Assembly (NCBI GenBank): GCA_028868995.1
Contig: JAGWTH010000001.1
Span: 124,001 to 188,000, forward strand
Direction: 5' to 3'
DNA: 64,000 nt
Source: Burkholderiales bacterium
GTDB taxonomy: Bacteria; Pseudomonadota; Gammaproteobacteria; Burkholderiales; Burkholderiaceae_C
Each line of letters starts with the position of its first letter. Positions within the stretch are counted from its first letter, which is position 1. A program made the position numbers and the translations under genes. The notes beneath the pieces are model-generated. The model saw nothing but the letters and a program-made list of their open reading frames with translations. It did no database searches and was not told where the DNA came from. Below are positions 57,791 to 64,000 of the stretch, piece after piece.

Positions 57791-58570
57791 TCAAAACCCG
57801 GCCTTCGCGCTGCCCACCGCCGCGCACAGCGCCAGGTACTCGTCCACCGGCACCTCCTCGGCGCGCCGCTGCAGGTCGAAGCGGCCGCCGAAGCCATGCT
57901 GCTCCAGCCATCGGCCGAGCGTGTGGCGCAGGATCTTGCGCCGCTGCGAGAAGGCGACCTGCACCAGCTCGGACAGCAGTTCGCCGTCGACCGCGGCCGG
58001 CTGCGCGCGCGGCACCATGCGCACCACGGCGCTGTCCACCCGGGGCGGCGGGTCGAAGGCGGCGGGCGGCACGAACAGCACGTTCTCCATCGCGTAGCGC
58101 CACTGCAGCATGACCGACAGGCGCCCGTAGTCGGCGCAGGCGGGCGGCGCCACCATGCGGTCCACGACCTCCTTCTGCAGCATGAAGTGCTGGTCCTCCA
58201 CCCGGTGCACGTAGCGCAGCAGGTGGAACAGGATCGGGCTGGAGATGTTGTACGGCAGGTTGCCCACCACGCGCAGCTTCGGCGCGCCGAGTTCGTCGGC
58301 CAGGGCGGCGAAGTCCACCTTCAGCACGTCCGACTCCACCACCTTCAGCTGCGGGTGCTGGCGCAGGCGGGCGGCCAGGTCGCGATCGAGCTCGATCACC
58401 GCGAGGCGCCCCAGGCGCTCCACCAGGGGCTGGGTGAGGGCGGCCAGGCCGGGGCCGATCTCCACCATGGCCTGGCCCGCGCGCGGGGCGATCTCCCGCA
58501 CGATCGCGTCGATGATCGCGCCGTCGGCCAGGAAGTGCTGGCCGAAGCGCTTGCGCGCGACGTGCTTCAC
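57791..58570 (-). CDS. rsmA: 16S rRNA (adenine1518-N6/adenine1519-N6)-dimethyltransferase RsmA (KsgA)
   Basis: 259 residues from a GTG start overlapping the surA stop (GTGA). '[20 protein letters not shown]', the SAM motif '[15 protein letters not shown]', 'VIELDRDLA' and the catalytic '[18 protein letters not shown]' identify it. It dimethylates two adjacent adenines in helix 45 during late 30S assembly. The earlier in-frame ATG lies within surA and was rejected. pdxA, often found between surA and rsmA, is absent here. Confidence 0.96.
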   Translation of the reverse strand: MKHVARKRFGQHFLADGAIIDAIVREIAPRAGQAMVEIGPGLAALTQPLVERLGRLAVIELDRDLAARLRQHPQLKVVESDVLKVDFAALADELGAPKLRVVGNLPYNISSPILFHLLRYVHRVEDQHFMLQKEVVDRMVAPPACADYGRLSVMLQWRYAMENVLFVPPAAFDPPPRVDSAVVRMVPRAQPAAVDGELLSELVQVAFSQRRKILRHTLGRWLEQHGFGGRFDLQRRAEEVPVDEYLALCAAVGSAKAGF

Positions 58571-59943
58571 GGCTGCGGCGGGTCGCGGTACTCCACGTAG
58601 GCGCGGCCGCGCACCTGGCGGGCCCACTCGGCGTACGCCTCGTCCAGCTTGCGCTCGTGCAGCAGGTTGCGCACCACCTCGCGCTGCTCGCTCGGGCTCA
58701 TGGTGGCCTGGCGCCGCTCGAGCAGCTGGATCAGGTGCACGCCGAACCGGGTGGTGACCGGGTCGGAGATCTGGCCCGGCTTCAGGCTGTCCAGCGCCTC
58801 CTCGAACTCGGGCACGAACATCCCCGGGCTGGACCAGCCCAGGTCGCCGCCGTTGGCGGCGCTGCCGTCCTGCGAGTACTCGCGCGCCAGCGTGGCGAAG
58901 TCGGCCTGTCCGGCCAGGATGCGCCGCTTGAGGTCAGCCAGCTTCGCGCGCGCCTGCGCCTCGGTCATCTGGGCGTCGGGCCGCAGCAGGATGTGGCGGG
59001 CGTGGCTCTGGGTGACGGTGATGCCGGTCTTGCCCAGCTCGCGCTTCTCCAGCACCTTGACGATGTGGAAACCGGCGCTCGAGCGCAGCACGCCGGTGAC
59101 CTGTCCCGGGCCCAGGTCGCGCACGGCGTCCACGAACAGCGGCGGCAGCCGGTCGGCCGTGCGCAGGCCGATCACGCCGCCGTTCTGCGCGGCGCCGGCG
59201 GCATCGGAGCTCTCGCGCGCCACCTTGGAGAAATCCTCGCCGGCGCGCACGCGCTGCAGCAGCTGTTCCGCCTTGGCCTTCGCCTGGGCCACCTGCGCCT
59301 CGGTGGCGTTGTCGGGGACTGCCACCAGGATGTGGGCGAGGTTCATCTCGGTCAGCGCCGGGTCGGCCGCGGCGCCCTGCTGCTCGCTCAGGTACTGGTC
59401 GATCTCCAGCTCGCTCACCTTCGCCTTGGCCTGCAGGTCGCGGTCGCGCAGGCGCTGCAGCATGATCTGGTTGCGCAGGTCCTGGCGGAACTGGGCGACG
59501 CCCAGCCCGTCGGCCGCGACGCGCCGCTCCAGCTCCGCCACGGAGATGCCGTTCTGACGCGCCACCGTTTCCTCGGCCTGGTTCACCACTGCGTCGTCGA
59601 CCTTGATGCCGGTCTCGCGCGCCACCTGCAGCTGCGCCTTCTCGGAGATCAGCCGCTCCAGCACCTCGCGCATCAGCTGCGACCTCGGGGGCAGCGACTG
59701 TCCCTGGGCGGCCAGCTGCTGCTCGAAGCGCAGCATCCGGCGGCGGACCTCGTTGTTGGTGATCGGCTCCGAGTTCACCACCGCCACGATGTAGTCCGCC
59801 TGCTGCGGACCGGCGTCGGCGCTGGCGGGCTGCCGCAGGCCGATCTGGGGCGTCACGCGCAGGCCTTGTGCCGCGGCCGGGAAGGCCAGGCCGAGCGCCA
59901 GGCTCGCGCAGGCCAGCGCCAGCGCCAGGAATCGAGAGATCAT
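58567..59943 (-). CDS. surA: Periplasmic chaperone / peptidyl-prolyl isomerase SurA
   Basis: 458 residues with a Sec signal peptide ([20 protein letters not shown], cleavage after AAA). The SurA N-domain follows ('[20 protein letters not shown]'), then two parvulin (PpiC) domains: '[11 protein letters not shown]' with '[19 protein letters not shown]', and '[16 protein letters not shown]' with '[19 protein letters not shown]'. It escorts unfolded porins and LptD to the outer membrane. It lies 12 bases after lptD, its best-known client. Confidence 0.96.
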   Translation of the reverse strand: MISRFLALALACASLALGLAFPAAAQGLRVTPQIGLRQPASADAGPQQADYIVAVVNSEPITNNEVRRRMLRFEQQLAAQGQSLPPRSQLMREVLERLISEKAQLQVARETGIKVDDAVVNQAEETVARQNGISVAELERRVAADGLGVAQFRQDLRNQIMLQRLRDRDLQAKAKVSELEIDQYLSEQQGAAADPALTEMNLAHILVAVPDNATEAQVAQAKAKAEQLLQRVRAGEDFSKVARESSDAAGAAQNGGVIGLRTADRLPPLFVDAVRDLGPGQVTGVLRSSAGFHIVKVLEKRELGKTGITVTQSHARHILLRPDAQMTEAQARAKLADLKRRILAGQADFATLAREYSQDGSAANGGDLGWSSPGMFVPEFEEALDSLKPGQISDPVTTRFGVHLIQLLERRQATMSPSEQREVVRNLLHERKLDEAYAEWARQVRGRAYVEYRDPPQP

Positions 59944-59955
59944 CGTGCTTGCACT

Positions 59956-62364
59956 CTAGTCGTAGTTGCTGAAGCGGCTCGGGGTGGAGACCTGCTCCCG
60001 CAGGAATTGGTAGCGGGGGATATTTTGCTTCAGGGTGTCCAGCGGGCTGGAGCCCAGCCGGCTGAAGCCCACGAACTCCAGCTGGAACAGCAGGCGCTTG
60101 TTGACGTCGGCGCCGGTCTGCGTGTGCTCCATGACGATGCGCCCGATCCAGCAGCCGGCGTCGTACTCGAGCCCGATGACGCCGTCCACGAGGGCGCTGT
60201 CGCGCAGGCTGTAGTCCAGCCGCCCGACGCTGTACCAGCGGCCCGGCCCCTGGCCCCGGCCCGCGCCGAGGTCCTGGCCGCGGTCGCCCCACAGGTCGTT
60301 GATGGGCCACTGCCAGCCCAGGTCGACCTGTTCGCTCTGCCCTTGCTGGCGCCGATAGCCCAGGCTCACCGTGCGGTAGTTGCCGGGGCTGTAGCGCACG
60401 CCGAAGGTGGAGCGGATCGACTGGTTGTACTTGAAGTTGTACTGCAGGAAGCCGTCGACGCTCCACTTGGGCACGTAGGTGACCGAGGCGCCGAACAGCG
60501 AGTCCGACAGCCGGTCGCTGATCGGCGAGGTCTGCCCGGGCAGCACCACCCGCTGGTCCTTGAAGCGCAGCCGCTGCGCGACGCCGAAGCGCGCCGCCTC
60601 GGCGCCCGAGTCCGGGTCCAGGTAGCGCGTGGTCGCGCCCAGCGTCAGCAGGTTGTTGTCGGCGATGCGGTCGTTGCCGCCGTACTGGTTCTCGGAATAG
60701 ATGGTCGCGAAATTGAAGTCCAGCTGCGCCGAGTCGTAGTTGGGCAGGTTGTTCTGGTCGCGATAGGGCGTGTACACGTAGAACGCGCGCGGCTCCAGCG
60801 TCTGCGTGAAGGCATGGCCCAGCACGCTGGTGCTGCGCTCCAGGATCAGGCCGCTGTCCAGGCTCAGCGTGGGCACCGTCACCGACGCGCTGTTCTGGCC
60901 GGTCGCGGAGAGCGGCGTGTCGAAGCCGTAATAGCGCGCCTGCGCCTGCGCCTTGGGGGTGAAGAACCAGCCGGGCGCCTGCCAGGGCCGGCTCACCTGG
61001 GCCAGCAGGTAGCTGCGCCGGCCGTCGGGCTGGTTGACCTCGGGCGCCGTGGGGAAGCTGGTGCGCACCAGGTCGTTGATCGAATGGGTGAAGTACGTGT
61101 AGTCGGCCTCGACCGCGGCGTCCGTGCCGCCCCACAGGTTGTTGCCGGCCCGGCGCGCCGTCAGCTCCGGGGCGCGGTCGTAGGGCGGCAGGATGGGGCT
61201 GGCCGGGTCCTGCAGCACCTGCCAGCGCTGCACCCGGCCGCTCAGGCCGAAGCCGCCCCAGCCCCAGCCCAGCGTGCCGTCGTTGGACAGCAGGCGCTGG
61301 GTCAGCGAGCCGGAACTGTGCATGAAGTCCTTCCAGTAGTTGTCGTCGCTGACCCGGTTGATGTTCAGGTTCAGGCTGGAGGCACCGAGGACCGGCAGCT
61401 GCAGGGACGGCTGCGCGTGCTGCGCGGTGAAGCCCCAGCGATTCATGTTGCGCAGCTTGTCGTCCGGCAGGTAGTCGCCGCTCACCAGGCCCTGGTAGCC
61501 GGGCTCCAGGTAGCGGAACTCGCCGGCCAGGTCGACGCCGCGGCGCGTCATGATCGTCGGGTAGAGCGTGGCGTCGCGGTTGGGGGCGATGTTCCAGTAG
61601 TAGGGAACCGTCGTCTCGACGCCGCTGCGGCTGTCCATCCCGAGGGTGGGCGGCAGGACCCCGGACTTGCGCTCGTCGCCCAGGGGAAAGCTCAGCGCCG
61701 GCACCGCCAGGATCGGCACGCCCTTGAAGTCCAGCCGCGCGTTGCTCGCGTAGCCGACCTGCTCCACCTGGTCCGTGGAGATGCTCGCCGCGCGCAGGAT
61801 CCAGTCGGGCATCCAGCTCGGGCCCGGCTGGCGCTGGCAGGTGGTGTAGGTGGCGTTGTGGATGACGGCGTGCTGGTCGTCGATGAAATCGACGCGGTCG
61901 GCCTGCCCATAGGCATCGTTGGCCAGGAAGTGGTAGCGCGGCTGGTTGAAGAAGCCGTGGAAGGCATCCACCTCCAGCTCCAGCAGCGGGCCTTCAAACA
62001 CGTTGCCGGCCTTGTTGATGTGCACGTCGCCGGTGGCGCGCGCCAGGTCGGTCGCGTTGTTGTACTCGAGGCGCTTGGCCCGGATCACCGTGTCGCCGCG
62101 GCGCAGCTGGGCGTGGCCCTCCACCGTGGTCTCCAGGTCGGTGCGGCCCTGGATGCGGTCGCCCTCGACGAAGGTGGGCAGCTGCGAGCGCTGGTCGGCC
62201 GGGATCTTCTCCTGCAGCATCGGGCTCGGCTTGAGCGCGGGCGAGGCCGCCGCCGCCGCGTCCTGCGCCCGCGCGCCCGCCGGCTGCAGCAGCGCCGCGG
62301 CGACCAGCGCCACCGGGCTCAGGGCAAAGCGGGCGAGGGGGGCCCTGGTTCTGGCGTGATGCAT
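59956..62364 (-). CDS. lptD: LPS-assembly protein LptD
   Basis: 802 residues with a signal peptide (cleavage near 'GARAQD'). The N-terminal OstA/LptA-like beta-jellyroll ('FVEGDRIQGRTDLETTVEG', 'HAQLRRGDTVIRAKRLEYN') is followed by the LptD barrel domain ('LVSGDYLPDDKLRNMNRWGF', 'GLEYDAGCWIGRIVMEHTQT'). Cys residues in 'TTCQRQPGPS' and near the C-terminus ('DAGCW') could give the structural disulfides. With LptE it inserts LPS into the outer leaflet. It is divergent from amgK (63 bases) and co-directional with surA and rsmA. Confidence 0.95.
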   Translation of the reverse strand: MHHARTRAPLARFALSPVALVAAALLQPAGARAQDAAAAASPALKPSPMLQEKIPADQRSQLPTFVEGDRIQGRTDLETTVEGHAQLRRGDTVIRAKRLEYNNATDLARATGDVHINKAGNVFEGPLLELEVDAFHGFFNQPRYHFLANDAYGQADRVDFIDDQHAVIHNATYTTCQRQPGPSWMPDWILRAASISTDQVEQVGYASNARLDFKGVPILAVPALSFPLGDERKSGVLPPTLGMDSRSGVETTVPYYWNIAPNRDATLYPTIMTRRGVDLAGEFRYLEPGYQGLVSGDYLPDDKLRNMNRWGFTAQHAQPSLQLPVLGASSLNLNINRVSDDNYWKDFMHSSGSLTQRLLSNDGTLGWGWGGFGLSGRVQRWQVLQDPASPILPPYDRAPELTARRAGNNLWGGTDAAVEADYTYFTHSINDLVRTSFPTAPEVNQPDGRRSYLLAQVSRPWQAPGWFFTPKAQAQARYYGFDTPLSATGQNSASVTVPTLSLDSGLILERSTSVLGHAFTQTLEPRAFYVYTPYRDQNNLPNYDSAQLDFNFATIYSENQYGGNDRIADNNLLTLGATTRYLDPDSGAEAARFGVAQRLRFKDQRVVLPGQTSPISDRLSDSLFGASVTYVPKWSVDGFLQYNFKYNQSIRSTFGVRYSPGNYRTVSLGYRRQQGQSEQVDLGWQWPINDLWGDRGQDLGAGRGQGPGRWYSVGRLDYSLRDSALVDGVIGLEYDAGCWIGRIVMEHTQTGADVNKRLLFQLEFVGFSRLGSSPLDTLKQNIPRYQFLREQVSTPSRFSNYD

Positions 62365-62427
62365 CGAGGAAGGGAAGCCGGGCGCCCGGCGAGGCGCGCC
62401 ACCTTGGATTTGTAGAATCGATTATCC

Positions 62428-63525
62428 ATGAGCGATTCCGCCTCCCACCCTCCCCGGCCTGCCCCCGCGCAGGCGGGGGTCGCCTGGAGCGACCCCCGGC
62501 GCGAAGCCGCTTTCCACGACTGGCTGCGCCAGGTCGCCCCGGCCCACGCGCTGCAGCCGGCCAGCCTGCGCCCGGCCTCGGCCGACGCCAGCTTCCGCCG
62601 CTACCTGCGCGTCGACGGCGCCGCCGGCAGCTTCATCGTGATGGACGCGCCGCCCGAGCACGAGAACTGCGCCCCCTTCGTCCAGGTGGCGCGCCTGATG
62701 GCCGCGGCGGGACTGAACGTGCCGCGGGTGCTGGCCTGGGACGAGCCGCACGGCTTCATGCTCCTGGACGACCTGGGACACCGCACCATGATCGAGGTCG
62801 TGGGCACCGAGCCCACGCGCGAGGCGCAGGCGCTGTACCTGCGCGCCGTCGACGCCCTGCTGGCCTGGCAGCTCGCCTCCCGGCCGGGCGTCCTGCCGCC
62901 CTATGACGCGGCCCTGCTGGCGCGCGAGCTGCAGCTGTTTCCCGACTGGTACCTCGGCCGGCACCGCGGGCTCACCTTGACGCCGGCGCAGCAGGAGACG
63001 CTGCACTCGCAGTTCAAGCTCATCGTCGAACGCAACCTGGCCTCGCCCAGCGTCTACGTGCACCGCGACTTCATGCCGCGCAACCTGATGATCCCGCGCG
63101 ACCCCGGCGAGCCGCGCCTGGGCGTGCTGGACTTCCAGGACGCGGTGTACGGCCCCATCACCTACGACGTCGCCTGCCTGATGCGCGACGCCTTCCTCAG
63201 CTGGGACGAGGAGTTCGTGCTGGACATCACGGTGCGCTACTGGGAGAAGGCAGTGAAGGCGGGCCTGCCGGTGGACCCCGACTTCGGCGAGTTCTACCGC
63301 GCCGTCGAATGGATGGGCCTGCAGCGCCACCTGAAGGTCGCCGGCATCTTCGCGCGCCTGACGCTGCGCGACGGCAAGCCGAAGTACCTCGCGGACGCCC
63401 CTCGCTTCATCGGCTACATCCGCGCCACCGCCCACCGCTACCGCGAACTTGCGCCGCTGGCCCGCCTGGTCGACCAGGTGGAAGGCAGCGACGCGGTGAC
63501 CGGCTACGCCTTCGGGCGGCTCTGA
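62428..63525 (+). CDS. amgK: N-acetylmuramate/N-acetylglucosamine kinase AmgK (APH fold)
   Basis: 365 residues of the aminoglycoside-phosphotransferase fold. 'ADASFRRYLRVDGAAGSFIV' and 'MDAPPEHENCAPFVQVARLM' form the N-lobe; 'YVHRDFMPRNLMI' is the catalytic loop and 'LGVLDFQDAVYGPITYDVAC' holds the Mg-binding Asp. These match AmgK, which phosphorylates MurNAc at the anomeric position for MurU in peptidoglycan recycling. The residues 1-20 are Pro/Ala-rich and differ from homologues. It is divergent from lptD, a conserved arrangement in this group; murU lies 15 kb away. Confidence 0.88.
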   Translation: MSDSASHPPRPAPAQAGVAWSDPRREAAFHDWLRQVAPAHALQPASLRPASADASFRRYLRVDGAAGSFIVMDAPPEHENCAPFVQVARLMAAAGLNVPRVLAWDEPHGFMLLDDLGHRTMIEVVGTEPTREAQALYLRAVDALLAWQLASRPGVLPPYDAALLARELQLFPDWYLGRHRGLTLTPAQQETLHSQFKLIVERNLASPSVYVHRDFMPRNLMIPRDPGEPRLGVLDFQDAVYGPITYDVACLMRDAFLSWDEEFVLDITVRYWEKAVKAGLPVDPDFGEFYRAVEWMGLQRHLKVAGIFARLTLRDGKPKYLADAPRFIGYIRATAHRYRELAPLARLVDQVEGSDAVTGYAFGRL

Positions 63526-63529
63526 TCCC

Positions 63530-64000
63530 GTGCCGCGCGTCTACTGCGGCGAGCCCCTGGCCAGCGGCCTCGCGCTCGCACTGCCGCCGGGCGCCGCCCG
63601 CCACGTGCAGGTGCTGCGGCTGCAGCCCGGCGACCCCCTGACGGTGTTCGACGGCCGCGGCGGCGAGTACGAGGCGCAGGTGGAGCAGATGGGCCGCAGC
63701 GAGGTGAGGGTGCGCGTGGGCGCGCACCACGGGATCGAGCGCGAGGCGCCGGTGGCCGTGCACCTGGCCCTGGGCATGCCGGCCAACGAGCGCATGGACT
63801 GGCTGGTGGAGAAGGCCACCGAGCTGGGCGCCGCCTCCCTCCAGCCCCTGGTGGCGCAGCGCAGCGTGCTGCGGCTGGCCGGCGAGCGGGCGCAGAAGAA
63901 GCTGGCGCACTGGCAGGCGATCGCCGTGGCCGCCTGCGAGCAATGCGGGCGCAACCGCGTGCCGGAGATCCGGCCCGTGCGGCCGCTGGCCGACTGGCTG
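63530..64000 (+). CDS. rsmE: 16S rRNA (uracil1498-N3)-methyltransferase RsmE, 5' part (runs off the window)
   Basis: 157 codons are present from a GTG 4 bases after the amgK stop; the frame is open at the window end (full RsmE is ~240 residues). The N-terminal PUA-like domain ('HVQVLRLQPGDPLTVFDGRG') is followed by the start of the SPOUT methyltransferase domain: 'LALGMPANERMDWLVEKATE', 'LGAASLQPLVAQRSV', 'HWQAIAVAACEQCGRNRVPE'. It methylates U1498 in the 30S decoding region. Translational coupling to amgK is likely. Confidence 0.93.
   Translation, partial: MPRVYCGEPLASGLALALPPGAARHVQVLRLQPGDPLTVFDGRGGEYEAQVEQMGRSEVRVRVGAHHGIEREAPVAVHLALGMPANERMDWLVEKATELGAASLQPLVAQRSVLRLAGERAQKKLAHWQAIAVAACEQCGRNRVPEIRPVRPLADWL

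Noticed and set aside
58657-62415. A 1252-codon open frame opposite surA and lptD
   Set aside because: Antisense to two well-supported genes; no ribosome binding site and no recognisable domain.

Overview
The window is 64 kb of very GC-rich chromosome from a betaproteobacterium, most likely a member of the Comamonadaceae (Ramlibacter/Variovorax-like). The evidence is the gene repertoire and order (recA-recX; amgK divergent from lptD-surA-rsmA; murU-pepP; a tripartite-type substrate-independent TctD/TctE-like sensor pair; gap-tkt), the use of GTG starts and ATGA/GTGA stop-start overlaps, and protein similarity recalled by eye. It is densely coding on both strands. No intergenic gap exceeds about 250 bases, and I saw no rRNA, tRNA, CRISPR array, insertion sequence or prophage.

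Layout. 1-8.2 kb: the end of a GT2 glycosyltransferase gene converges on a minus-strand block with three tandem paralogous TPR-glycosyltransferase (GT9-like) fusions, a small unknown gene and a TPR-OGT (GT41, SPINDLY-like) glycosyltransferase. 8.2-9.9 kb: recX and recA, with two candidate LexA boxes upstream of recA. 9.9-12.7 kb: a MarR regulator and a two-component pair. 12.7-15.4 kb: beta-class GST, SPOR protein, birA and a SET-domain protein. 15.5-18.4 kb: topB, encoding topoisomerase III with a histone-H1-like Lys/Ala linker and a C-terminal SWIB domain, divergent from the SET gene across a 38-bp perfectly alternating purine-pyrimidine tract.

19.6-34.1 kb: a tightly packed 15-gene minus-strand unit, probably one operon. 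It encodes allophanate hydrolase (AtzF-like), a NitT/TauT-type ABC importer, AtzG, AtzE and AtzH/HpxZ-like proteins, a BMP-family (nucleoside-type) ABC importer, a formamidase-like nitrilase, a biuret-hydrolase-like cysteine hydrolase, a second cysteine hydrolase and a GntR regulator. A perfect inverted repeat of GntR-operator type lies just upstream of the first gene. Together these look like uptake and stepwise hydrolysis of a ureide, biuret or carboxybiuret-type nitrogen source down to ammonia and CO2. No cyanuric acid hydrolase (AtzD) is present here.

34.2-49.0 kb: a class I amidotransferase, GNAT, an EF-G-like GTPase, a FecR/DUF6600 protein split by an in-frame TGA, a hydratase, an MFS transporter, slyD, a pirin, gap, tkt, murU, pepP and a type IV pilin-like gene behind a sigma-54-type promoter. 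49.0-57.8 kb: large NAD-glutamate dehydrogenase, NADP-malic enzyme, then a secreted RNase Sa/barnase-type ribonuclease with its barstar, behind a structured leader. 57.8-64 kb: rsmA, surA and lptD (outer-membrane biogenesis), divergent amgK, and the start of rsmE.

Most interesting: the SET / topoisomerase III-H1-SWIB pair, which resembles a minimal chromatin module, and the 15-gene ureide/biuret nitrogen operon with two transporters and a candidate operator.
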